Position numbers and translations under genes: made by a program. From positions 496,001-560,000 of the forward strand of contig OX453276.1 of the NCBI GenBank assembly GCA_949710005.1: a stretch of DNA of 64,000 nucleotides. The letters are read 5' to 3'. Below, one piece after another: positions 37,101-50,461 of this stretch. The first letter of the stretch is position 1; each line of letters starts with the position of its first letter. The notes under the pieces were generated by a model. The model searched no databases and was not told where the DNA came from. It saw only the letters and a list, made by a program, of their open reading frames with translations. The stretch comes from Ricordea florida (lineage: Eukaryota > Cnidaria > Anthozoa > Corallimorpharia > Ricordeidae).

Positions 37101-40100
37101 CGATAGGAGCAGTATTGAATGCGACCGCATTTACCGGAGGAAATATTCTTGCAAAATATATATCCGGACGCAGCGTTGATACGGAAAAAATACGACACGA
37201 CAAAGCAATGGAAAAATATCAAAGAGATTACGCAGAATATCAGGAAAAAAGACAAAAAATGCTTGATTGGAAAATGAAGAAAAAAGATGAAAAATATCAA
37301 GCATCAAAAAATATTTCGACTACAAATCAGGCTTTTGAATTGTATGACCAAATGACTGAACCCAAATTCTCTGATTATTACAAACCAAGCGATGACCAAA
37401 AGACTGGGGAAATGGTATATGTCGGGGCTGGAATGTTGGGTTTAGGTTACGCGGTCAGTAAAATATTATAAATTATTATTTTGTTATGTAACCGGTAATT
37501 AGGTTATATAACACAATTTTTAATAATCTTCTTTACCCCCATCTTTCTTTCAAATCTCTTAACTCTTCAAAATCAATACACCAATCTAAATACCTAGATG
37601 GGTGCCATGCTATGGCCATTAGTTCATCATACAAACTTTTGTAGAATTTCTCTTTATGATTTATTTTATCTTCATTTAAAAATACAGATACCTCTAATGA
37701 TTTAATAAAAAATTTTTTATCAAAACTGCTGATATTGCATGCCTTGTCATAATAAAACATATAAACACCATTTTCATAAAAATGAGCAATTGCTTGTCGG
37801 TCTTCTTCTTCTTCTTCCGCAAAGTAGTCTTCATTAGCAATTTCTAAAAGTTCTTTTACAAAATCATTAGTGAATATGCCATCAACCCCAAAATCTATAT
37901 CTTTAAAAAAACTAATGCTATGTTCGAAATAATTATTATCTTTATTATAATATTCAAAACAACCCATTATATTATTGTGAAATATAAAATCATCAATAAA
38001 ATGATATGAAACAGAGATGAATTCTCTATTTTTTGATATATTTTTTAAAAAATCTTCTTTTATTTCCTCTATAAAATCGCAAAAACCCAGTTCTTTTTCA
38101 TTAAAATACTTAATATCAACCTTGTCGTTCATCTTTTTATTTTTTCTTTTATATATTTTTTTCTTTTTAAATCAATTTTCTTCAGCTCTAAGGGGTCTAA
38201 AGATTTATTACTGATGAGTAAAAAATCATGTCAGAAGAAATACCAATGGAAGATTTTTCAAGAGATAATAATGATGATGATGATAATTATGATTGGGATG
38301 ATACAACTTTCCAAACCACAAACACATCTACATCCCTTGAAAAAGATTATACTGGTTATGATGATTATAACCAATCAAGAGACAGAGCTCAATGGGAAAA
38401 ACCACCAGAAAGAATGAACCTGGGAGAAATAGATGAGGGATATGACAGAATGAGAGAAGCTAGGCAAGAACTCAAACGATATTACCCAGATTACGAGCCA
38501 AATGAAAGCCCATTTAATGTTCGATTTGGAGAAAATGGAAGTATAGAAGGACAATTAAGTACCGCAAGAAATAATGTTTGGCATACATTAGTTGATGAAA
38601 ATGGGGTTCTTAATATAGAAAATTTACCAAAAACATTTAGAAAAGCTCTAGGTGCTGATTATGAAAGCATGTTGGAAAAATATAATAATACCCAGTTAGA
38701 ATTGAGGAAATCTATTGAAACAAATAATGAATTAGATAATGCGTTGCAAGGATTGAAAGCAACAGCAGAAGTATATCCGCTGGAGATTGAAAGATATGTG
38801 GAAAGAGAAAAAGAACTACGGGAATTCATTGAGAGGCAACAGGTACAAAAAGCAGAAAATAAAAGTCTTTTCGATCAAACCGCAAAACAGAATGTGGAAT
38901 TAAAAATACAAGCAGAAAAACTTTTGGACGAAGTAAAATTATACAAAGAAGAAATAGATAAATATAAGAAGGGCAAATCAAATGAATCAAAATTAAAACA
39001 AAGTAATGATCGATTAAAATCTGAGGTAAATAAATTAAAAGAACGACTTAGTAATAAAACAATTTCAAGTGAAGAACAATTATCAGATATTGAGGGCCGA
39101 AAAGATGAAATAATTAAAAATTTGCCGTTACGGGAGAAACTAAAGTATATCTTCAAAAAGTATGGTTTTACAGTTTTTGCTGTTCTAAGTGCGGTAGGCG
39201 CCATCATAGGGGTTATAGTTTCTAATCTTTCAAAGGGTTTATCTGCTTTGGGTAGGGGGGTTGGAAATGGATTAAAAACTCTTGGGAAAAAACTAGGTGG
39301 AATATTACCGGGAATGGTTGGCGCAATAGTTAGCTTTCTTTTCAAAACCGCAGGACAGGTTATTGGATTTTTAGGTGAGAATGCTTGGCTTTTGATAATG
39401 GCCGTAGTTCTATATTTTGTGGAAAGTATAAAAAGGAAGAGAAAGTAGATCTGCTTCGCGGCCTCAAAGAGGTCTAAAGATATCACACTGATCAGTAAAA
39501 TACAATATGGATCAATACAACGGAATTTATCCTCAATTACCTGATGAACCAAAAAATTTCCGGATTTTAAAGTCATGTGAATTATTAAATAATCTTAATA
39601 AGGAAATTGTTCATTACGAGCATGTAAGAAAAAAATACAATAGAGCAAGAGGAATATTTACAAAAATCAGCGTTGGAAGTGGCGTGTTTTCAGTTATCCT
39701 TTCTGCAAGTGGTTTGGGTACATCTCTTACTGGTTTTGGGGCTATTATTGGCATACCATTAGGCGTTGTGGGTGGTGTATGCGGCGGAGTATCGGTTGGT
39801 TGTGCCGCCATATCAAAAAGACTTTCTCATAATGTTAGTAAACATGAACAAACAGTTTCTCTGGCAAAGGCAAAAGTAAACACCATTAACGATTTAGTTT
39901 CAAAAGCATTGAAAGATAAAACTATATCTGACCAAGAATTTTCTCTAATTTTATCAGAGTCAGAAAAGTTTGAAAAACTAAAACTAGAAATACGACAAAA
40001 AAATCATACGGAAAAAAACATGAACATAAAACAGATAAGGACTGCGGTTATTACGGATATATTAAAAGATCTGAACAATCGAGAACGTTGAAAATTTCTT

Positions 40101-43100
40101 TTGAAAGAACTGATGTGGGGTGTAATTGTTTTGCGGGAGTTAGAAGAGAGGTTAATTGATTTTACATCTTATTCTTAAAAGATCTAAAGATCACATTATT
40201 TGAAACACAAAGAATAAGATGTTATTTAACGATTTCAGAAACCGCTACCCAAAAGCAAATCTTACTAAATTTTCATTTGTTAATGACTCGTTTGGCGGTT
40301 ATATTGAATGGAAAGTTAATGGAACAACAATTATGACCGATGATGATCCTTCTGGAAAAACATGGACTGATGATCTTCCTGATAATTTGAAAACATTATT
40401 ATGGAAAGATTTAGGATTGGAAAATAAAGTTAAGGTAAGTTCATTTCCAAAAAGTTTAACATTTACAAAACAAACATATCCAATACCCGGGATTAAATTC
40501 GATGAATTTGCTCTTAATGTAACAAAATTATTAATCAATCAAAATATATATGTTTCAGAAAAAGATCATTTCACCGCAGAAATGATAAATGTTTTTAAAA
40601 ATCAAACTGTGGGGTTTACTAGTGGAAAAGAAGCTAGAGCTTGGTTAAGTAAACCAAATATTAATCAGTGGCCACAACAATTAAACATGGTGGTTTGGTG
40701 CGCAACGTCTGGATGCGGCGTAAGTTTAAGTGATATTTTTAGTTACCCGAAAGTTATTAGAAGTTTTTTTGTATTTCACATTTACTTTACAATAAGAAGA
40801 ATAATAAATGAATTAAATGTGCCATTGCCAGGAGAACAAACTTTTTCCTTAAAAAATAATCCATACGACAAAAATGTTTATAATAGATTGTGCGCAGAAT
40901 TTGGGTTAAGTAATAATCAAGATTTTAAAGGGTGGAATAAGCCTTTGGCTGATTTTAGATTTAAGGGTGGCGCAAACCATGGAGTTGGAGATGTATTTAT
41001 TGATTATGGAAAAGGATACGCGGACCCTGGAAGCGTGCCTGGGAGCGAAGCCGCGCAAGCAACGGGCGGGGGATACCAAAATGTCAGGATTATAAGAGGT
41101 TATGATACAGAAGCTAATATTTGGCCGAGCAGCGAAAATAAATTTTACGATGATGGTGGAAGAAAAAATAAAGGCGATTTAGTATCAATGCTTCGAAATG
41201 ATCATTTTGTAGATTTTCAATATGCTTGGTTTATAGCAGAATCGGGTCACGGATTAACAAAAGCAGGATTGGGAAGAATAAATAGATCGGTTGAGGCTTT
41301 TGTTTATTGCATATTGGGAGCCCAAGTTAATACTAGAAATTCTATTGTGGGTAATGGCGGTGGGGCAATCGAAACGCAAAATGAATTCAAAGACTTATTT
41401 GAAAGTTCTATTAAAGTAAATGATATTTCTAAATCCGTTCAAAATTACCAACAATCTGTACAGGAAACTAAATTACGGCTTGATTTGGCTGTTGCTCCAG
41501 GCGTTTGGTTGATGCCAAGTAATTTAATTATAAATACAGAAAGTGTGGTTGGGTACAATAATAAACTGAAAATAGCAACAAAAGATATGAAATTTGGGGT
41601 AAATAATTCAATAAATATTGAAACAAAAAATGTTGGAATACCAAATAGTTTAGGAGCATCAAAAGTTTTATTAAATACCAATCCGCAACCAATGAAACCT
41701 AAACTAATCAATATCGATGAATCAAAAAATGAGGAAGAAGTTAGTCATATAGAAAAATCTTCTCACCAAAATAATCTTATTGTTTTAATGCTTGCCGGAG
41801 GATTATTATCTTGGTTTTTATTTCGTTAATGTTTTGATTATATAAATCTAAAGATGAATATGATGTAATCAAAACAAAATGCTAAGTATTACAATGTATG
41901 ATTCTGAAACCAGGATTTATTTAGATCCGCCTCTGAAAAATCTTCGAGAGATACAGCTTCTGGATTGTAATATAAAAACTAAAAGATTAATTAATTTCAA
42001 GGACCACCAGACATTATTCAATGATAAGAATAAATTCTTCATAAAAATTCAATCCGGTACATATTCTCTTCGCGACATTCAAACGATCTTTCTTAATGAT
42101 CCTGAAGTGGAAAAAATAACAATAATTGAGACTGATACTGTTGATTATCTTTATTCAAATAAGAACTTCAAAATTGGACTTGCTAGAGGATTGGCGATTG
42201 GTTTAGGAGTTCCTGAAGTTATAAATCCTGGTAAATTATACCCCATAAATATTCAGATTAGGGAACCTTTGAGACTTATGTGTAGTATAGTAGATAATAA
42301 GTCATCATATATGAATAACACCAAATATGGAGAAATTGTGAAACTCGTACCATCAAACCTACTCGCAAACATACCCTCAAAGGATTATCCGACAATTCCG
42401 GTTCAAAAATATGAAAGTCCCATAAACCACTTCGATTTAACTATCTTAGACAATGAATGGAAAAAACTTGATCTTAAGGGTTCTCCCATAACTTTTAGTT
42501 TAAGATTTAGATAAATTTTTGTTATGTAACCATTTATTAGGTTATATAACATAATTACTCATTTAATAATTTCATTCTGCAAGCTTTGCAAGAAGCTTTT
42601 TGCTTGCCGTGCACACAAATTTGCGATCCTCCGCATTCTTTACATTGTTGTTTTTGTTTATTATGTCTGCATATCTGTGATCCCCCACATTCTTTACAAT
42701 GTTGTTTTTGTTTATTGTGTACGCATATTTGTGATCCCGCACATTCCCTGCAACGATATTTATATTTATTATGCATACAATTATACCCATTACATTCACT
42801 ACAAAATTTTTTTATTTTCTCATGATCACAAATAATTCTGCTAATAGGCAAAACTTTTTCAATTAAATCAGTAATTTCCTCATCTTTAAAATTTGAAATT
42901 TCATCAATTAGTTCTTTCTTACTCATTTTTACTCTTCCTTTAATCCCAAGATCTTTCGCTATTATTTTTAGTTCGAAAATATATAATTCTCTTAACCGAT
43001 CCATAATTACTTTTGTAAGAAATATCAAATCTTTAAGCCATTTTCAAATTTTTCTCTCTGTCCCAGAAATATTTCACAATAAATCCCTGTGTCCCAAAAC

Positions 43101-44041
43101 TCGTCCCAGACTTGGCATGGATCTTTGCCGAAATTTTGCAGAGACTTAGCCAGACAGGGTCGGTATCGCCCTCCGCTCGCGCGGCTCGCTCCGCCTGTCG
43201 GCCCCTCTTGGTGAAAGGGCTTGGCTGAAACTTTGCAGAGACTTGGCATTCTACTGATCTGTGCTAGCATTATCGGATAAATTCCTGGTTAATTTTCAAA
43301 ACCAATTTAGCTTATAAGCTAGAAAATCCTTGTCAAAATTCCTGTGTCCTAAAACCGTAGTTTTCCCTCTCTCTGAGACTATTCAAGTTCGGATTTCTGT
43401 TTTCTGATTTGCATTGTGTCGGCATTTTTAAGTCTCAACAGAAATTGTAAACCCGTTTCTTACAACACATGATATCAATACACAATGATTAATAGTGATA
43501 ATGAGCTCAGAACATCTAACAATTATTTCGCGGAAATTATCCAATAACATTCACGAAGCCTAAGGTAAATTTCATAATATTGCTTTGCTACCAGCTTGAA
43601 CAGTGCCGCGGAGTCTGGGGTTCGTTGAGTTTGGACCCACGGGCGACGAGAGCAAGTTAGTTTTCGCGCAGGTAGCCCAAGCGTAGTACAAGACATTTTC
43701 TCGCGAAAATTACAGAGAATTGAGTCAAGCTGTCGGTGTTTCTACAAGCCGTTTATAAATATTATTGTCCACAGTAAAAAAAAATCGACAAAATGGCCTT
43801 AAAACCAGTCAGGACACACCATAACAAATATTAAAGATCAGATAGGTGCCATACAAAGGGCTTGGGCAAAAGGAACAAGGGAAAATACCAAAAAAAGCGT
43901 GAAATGGTGGTAGCCCTCATATCCAGTGCAAAGGATAACTTCTATGAAAGGAAAGCCAGCGATCTCCGTTATACGTATCAGAGCAAGTGGTTTAAATACC
44001 TCTTACTAACCGAGTTAGTAAGAGGTATTTAAACCAATACC

Positions 44042-44074
<33 letters not shown>

Positions 44075-47000
44075 ACTTTATTTACCCACGCTACATCTAG
44101 GAGTGATAAAAACTCGTTAAAACATGTGTATGAAATGAAAACCGTTACTGAAAAAGAAAAGAAAAATTTTAAAATTGCCATTGTTAAATCTATCTAAGAA
44201 CTTGCTTCTTTAAAAAACATTTAAAAGTAGTAATATCCTTGGCGTAAGTAGGTAACAAATTCTAAAGTTTTGCTGCCAAAAATGAGAATGACTTATGGCG
44301 CCATTCTAGATTAAGTTTGGGTAGCATTAAAAGTGTCCCCGACCCTCTTAAATTATGATTACAGATTTTAATCTTAAAAGATTCTTCTATGTACCTTGGG
44401 GCTTCTTTATGAATACATTTATATACCAAAACTAGGGCCTGGAATTTTCTTCTTTCTTTTAGCGTTCTTATATCAGCCATATTTAATAAATTGTTGTATG
44501 CATGGTGTACAGTGCTTTCCATTCCCTAAAATAGATCTAAGAATATAATTATTATAGTCTTCTAATTTCTTAACCTGACCTCTTCCTACTCCAAGTAATA
44601 GCGGACAACAATATTCTAAAAGAAGCAAAATATATGCTTTATAAAGGTGGAATATGACGTCTAAGGGAACTAACGAATGCTTCCCAACACGCCTTTACGG
44701 AAGATGGATCTACTGTGACTGCGCTTGCCAGCATCACACAATTAAGACTGGTATAACGCTTAAGACTCTGGTAGTCCATATGATGGAGTGCATGTGGTCT
44801 TTGTGGACTTCCGATAAGCCTTCAACCTACTTGATCATGGTGTTCTGTTGACTAAACTCGCCTGCATGGGCGTCACCAAGAGCTTTTGGAAATGAACACA
44901 AAGCTATTTATCAGGCAGAATGCAACAGGTTAAGCTCCCAGGAGTCCTTTCCAGACATGATGAGGTACTTGCTGGTGTGCCCCAGGGCGGTGTCATCTCT
45001 CCTACACTTTATAATGTGCATGTCAACGATACTGAGGATTGCACCCCCTAGGGAATACTTGTGTCCACTTGCAAGTAGGCGGATGACTGCACTTTATATG
45101 AACTAGTCTTTTAAGACTCTGTCAGTCAAATGCAGCATGCTGTGACTCACCTCCAGAGATGGGCTATGCAGAATAAAATGGAGCTGAATGCTAAGAAGAC
45201 CAAAGATATGTGGATCACCTTCAAGAAGTCCTGTCCAATTCCTCCTCCTATTTGTATCGGACCTTCCGAACTGGAGAGGGTTACAGTGTTTAAGCTGCTG
45301 GGTGTGTATGTACAGAAGGAACTCAAGTGGAATACACGTCTCAAGTGTCAGCAAAGCGTGTAAATGGATCCATTATCTTAGGGTCTGCAGAAAAGCCCAT
45401 CTCCCCAGGGACATTGGTCTAACGACTTGCATCACTAAGATTAGACCTGTGTTAGAATATGCCTCAACAGTCTGGGGAGGGCTGCCGATCTACCTTGATG
45501 AAGATCTACAAAGAGTGCAGAATAGATGTCCGCTAGATGTGATAGGACTCCCTAGGGATACTGTTGAGTCACTTGCAACTAGGCGTCAGAAATTGACGAG
45601 GAAATAATTTAAACGTATCCTAGAATCTGAAGCGCATCCTTGAAAACGTTTTTTTAGACAAGGCAGTGGATCATGGCTTTGATCTGAGATCTTGTAAGAC
45701 GAACTCAGTGAATGCACTTCAGAATTCCTGTGTCACGCACTAATAGGCATAAACAATCGTTTATTCGTATATAGAGGTGCTGAACTTAACTTTACCTAAT
45801 GTAACTTAATTATATAAATAATATACATTTGTAGTGGTTTTAAATTTTTATTGTAATATTATCGTCATTCTTATGCCAAAGGTAATATATAAAGTTTGTT
45901 ATTATATCAAGTGACAATAGAGTTAAGGTAAGAATACTCTATTTCACATTATTTTCAGCTTTTCTTCAGCAATGCCATCCGTCAATAATATCTATAAACG
46001 GCTAGAAGAAACACAGACAACTTTAATCAATTATCCTGTGCAATTTTAAGTTTCGCGTGCAAATGTCACTGACCTACTACGCTTAAGATGCCTGTGAGAA
46101 TACAGAAAGCATTATGAGGGTTTTGTCTTGATTGTTTTGATCATTCGTATCGAGATCAGAAAGCTACTTCATTCTATTAGCGAAAAATTGATATCTTACC
46201 TTTGAAAAGTGTTAAGCCAAAATCAGGGGCATCTTTTGTGCTCTTACAGCCTCGGAATTTGTTTTCCTTCATAACATTGGCAGCACTGGAGGCAGCCATT
46301 TTTAAACCTAGCGCCTGCGATCACCCAGCGCGGAGTGGTTACCAGGGCATATGTCGAAAATCTCGACCAATCAGAACAGGAGAATCGTTATAATCAATAG
46401 GAAAATTCTACTAAAGAAGAAATTGATTTTAACTATTAAAGTATTACTACAGTCTTTCGTAAATATTAAAATACCTCTCTTTACAGTCAACCTACGAATT
46501 GTATGACGATAATTTAAGGGAAATTGCTTTCTGACACAAGGGCTTAATTGTTACTGACATTGCCACCGTTACCTTGTTAAGGGACGGACCATTAGAAAAG
46601 TGATGGGGGGGGGGGGGGGAAACAAAAAAAAATTCATGCAAGGGAAAATGCCAAGAAAAAAATTCATGCAAAGAAGGAGGTAAAAAAAATTCATGCAGAA
46701 GGAAGGTCCAATTGTGACTTTTTCACACGTAGTAAAAAAGATTCGTGCAGAGGGGTTCACCTGAAAAAAAATTCCTGCACAAGCAGTGAGCGAAAAAAAA
46801 AAAATCGTGCAAGCTGAAAATTCCCCACCCCCCCCCCCATCACTTTTCTAATGGTCCGTCCCTAACAATAATTTGCATTTTTTTCATGGCGACAGTTTTA
46901 AAATTACGAAGAGTACCAAAGGGATACAATCAGGACGTGGAGAAAACTTTTCACACCACAGATAATAATGGTGAACGGAGACGAAACGTCATTATAACTC

Positions 47001-50000
47001 TCTCGTCCAAAATCTTCCAAGAAAAAGGTATTCAAGGCCAGTTCAACCCACCGTCAAATGTTTGATGTTTTGAATTCTTAAGCAGTTTAAAGAATGAAGG
47101 AGAATACATATCCAAGATATCCAAAAAAGAAAAATACAGAGAAGGCCCGCCATCATCTTTTACTGATTTGGATAGGATTTGTTGTGAAAATACTTTCATT
47201 TTTGATCAGTTATTGTTTCTTCTCTGTTGTCCTCTGCTGTAGCAAGAGTGATTGCCTTTACATTGTATCGTGAAGCCGCTGACCTTTCACGGAACACGAC
47301 TATTAGCGAGTATGTGCGCTTTTGAGTGTTTTCGGACAAGTCAGTAAACCTTTTTTTTTTTTTTTTTATAAACGATTGTTGAATACCATAAGACGAATTA
47401 TTTTAATCGAATTCATTACCTTTTAAGATTATATATTAATCACGGAAAGCGACATCTTCAGTTCAGTGTCAGTTCGGAGATGGCCTTCTGCACGAACATT
47501 TGTTAACAAAACTTGTTAATCCCTGTAGAATGATTTGCCAAACGCAATGCAGAACCGGCAGTAGATTCTAAGAGGAGTAGTTCCTATTGATCGTCTGCAG
47601 ACGATGCCCTGATGAGAATGATGAACAATGAGTTCCTTTTTCCTAGTTTGTTCTTTCCATTTGAATTCTTAAGTCTTAACTAGAGTGTGGTTTCACGTGC
47701 AAAGCTCAGAAACGCTGCTAACGTCCCTTTCTTCAAAATTGACAGGGAGTCTGAAGCAGGATTGCTGTACTCTGATGTTGTTGGAGTGGCAATTGATCCT
47801 CCTGACAAACGAATCATTTATAACAAAGTAGTCATCTCATTCAGTCATAAAAAGGTATTGTTAAATAACATAGCTATACCGCACCCTGTGATTGCCCGTC
47901 AACCACCGGGCCATTCATGTAAACACGAGTATTAAACTTGTTAAGTGATATCTGAGAATACCCTATGGTTTTATGGGTAATTGTTTAAGTCCAGTTCACT
48001 TGATCATGATTTGATGACGTCAGTCCCTCGTGTCCAAAACTGCACTGGACCATGGTGCCCACCTACCCTCACGCGAGGAAAAATTGTCAGGATCTAATCT
48101 AGCGACAGAAGTCAGTTATGTAAACTGTCTTATACATTTTGTTCCGCCTGAATCTTTCAGGTATCAAAGCTTAAAGCTGAACGCAAGTGCGTCTTCTGGA
48201 ATGAAAACAATAGGTATGGTTATAATTAAAAGTGGCCGGGTGTTGGCAGTGGTTTCTAATCCTGTTTCTAACGTATCAGATTTCCAGCTCCTGATAAATT
48301 AGATTGAAAAATATCTTGAATAGCGACGGGCAAGACTCTTTGTTTAACTTAAAAAACTGATGATCTATAGAGGTGATTCCAGTTTCTTCACCTAAATTAA
48401 AAGTTTTCTTTTTTATCAATCATGCCATTCCAGTTTTTATTTCATAGTCATAATAATATCATAGACTGCAGTACAACAATATATCAGTAATATCTGCAAT
48501 TATTTTGCATTCATGCAGCAAGTTGCGCGGTATGATACCTATTTCATCTTTCAATACACGTGAAATAAGCTCTCAAGTAACGCAATTTCAATTTTAAGTT
48601 CTAAGCGCAGACTCGCGTATGCATGGCTGGCTCAAATGCGCGAACTAGTCTATCTTAACAAGTTGCTACTGTTATACGACTTTGAAGGACATCGCAAGGC
48701 TTTTGGTCACGTGTTGGATGCTCATTAAATGACAAAGAGGCTGAACAAACTGTTTGCAGCTGTAATCACCTGACAAATTTTGCAGTTTTGATGCAGTTCA
48801 AGGACTTAGAGGTGGGTTCCATGTTTTTCCCTTTATTTCACTAAATAATAGGGTCTAAGCAGAGATACACACCTTCACCTAAGAAATATAGAAAAAGAAA
48901 AGAGCAAATAGAAAAGGCATCCAAGATGAAATGAAAAACCAATAGCATTTCTTTTCAAAAATTTGTACGACTCTCCACTCCATTGCATACGTGAGACCAT
49001 CGACCATCGTCTTTTCAGGTGTTATGTTTCACTGTATACATTTCTTTTTCTTATTCAGTTTTTAGGTGAACATGCTGTGGCATTAGCCGTCATTACATAC
49101 GTGGGCTGTGCTCTGTCTATGATTGGAGAGTTTCTGTTGATCCTCGTGTACGTTGTATTCATGTGAGTACAGTATGACCTGTTAATGGCCACTTTGTGTT
49201 CAAGGATATGTATGTGTAATCAAATGGTGACGAGTGAAATTAGTGAATAATTTCACTTGCGTTTTGTCTAAATTCTAATAATTTCCCGAGCCTTTAGGCG
49301 AGGGAAATTATTAGAATTTAGACAAAACGCAAGTGAAATTATTCACTAATTTCACGAGTTCACCATTTGATTACCTATTAATATCATGGGTGACGAATTA
49401 CGTTAGCAATCGTGGATTTTTGACATGTTTATCCTGGATCGTATCGATCAAGAACTCTACTCTCTCAACTGTTTAGACCTTAAATTTGGCTTATAAAGTT
49501 CAGAATTTTTCAGAATTTTTCCGCAAAATACCTGTTAGAATCCTTCTGGATGTTCTCTTGTGTGTTCATGTCTTCTAAAACGTCTTTTTGTGCCCTGACA
49601 TCTTCGTTCACGACATTTTAAAACTTCGTCGCCATCTTGACACTGAGACGTACGGAAGGGTTGCTATGGCAATTTTGTAATTTCACATGTGAAATTACAA
49701 ATTAACGCTGAAATTTCGCGCCAAAATTAAGGAGTAATTCGTCACCTATGATATTAAACTTAAAACACTCGACCTTGCTTGACTTTCATTTCTTTTTAAA
49801 ACTAGATCATTTTATATTCACATTTGACATTTCCTGTTCAGTATTTCAATATGGCCGCCAAACAAACCAATCGATCTAACCGATGATTTAACGATGAAAT
49901 AAAAAAAATGAACTATGTCACGTGAATAATTTTCTGATTCTGGTCTTCTTATTTACTTATTTATTGTTTATTTATTAATCTAGTTGTTTCTCACTTTTTA

Positions 50001-50326
50001 TCTGTCAAAGTGTTTTTGTTCTATCTTACGTCATAGTCCCATTTGTGCCCCATAGTGCCCCAGTATTCAGTAACTGTTTTCTTGTGACGTCATGTCACTA
50101 AATTTGAAATGCTATTATGTTGTTTTTCTTCATATCCAGGAACATTAGAACAGAGGGAATACAAATTCGCATTAACTTAGCTGCAGCACTGTTACTTGCC
50201 CAAGTTGTGTTTTTGTCAGGCATCAATGCTACAGCTAACAAGGTAACATTTCTCATATGTTTGGAGGGTTTGATATTTGCTGTTATAATTACTTAACTTG
50301 TACAGTATTCGATGCGGCTGGATAAT

Positions 50327-50375
<49 letters not shown>

Positions 50376-50420
50376 GTAAAAGTTGATTAATTAAAGAATT
50401 CAAATAATACCAATACCAAT

Positions 50421-50461
<41 letters not shown>

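Larger units (their letters stand above)
27582..43374. mobile_element. Polinton/Maverick (polintovirus) element, 15.8 kb, nearly intact
   Basis: The element is bounded by terminal inverted repeats beginning AGAGAGAGGGAAAACTACGG. It carries protein-primed DNA polymerase B, retroviral-type integrase, double-jelly-roll capsid protein, A32/FtsK-type packaging ATPase and a probable penton protein, which is the diagnostic Polinton set. GAGAC flanks both ends (27577-27581 and 43375-43379) as a likely target duplication; the family norm is 6 bp, and only 5 match here. About 15 genes are packed with small gaps, on both strands, and all but one of the frames are open. Codon use is more AT-rich than in the host exons. 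It sits in an intron of receptor 2. A missing maturation protease and one frameshift argue against full autonomy. Confidence 0.97.
43380..47242. other. Intron of receptor 2 downstream of the Polinton
   Basis: Besides the palindrome, LINE fragments and the poly-G element listed separately, I see nothing coding. A missing exon of receptor 2 (phase 0 to 1) must lie either here or in 26439-27576. Confidence 0.5.

Noticed and set aside
38875-39576. 233-aa - strand ORF opposite the 406-aa Polinton gene
   Set aside because: The + strand gene has a promoter-like box, a good start and sensible domains; the antisense ORF has none.
46569-46760. ORF with CMNFF repeats on the - strand
   Set aside because: It is the AAAAAATTCATGCA simple repeat inside a MITE.
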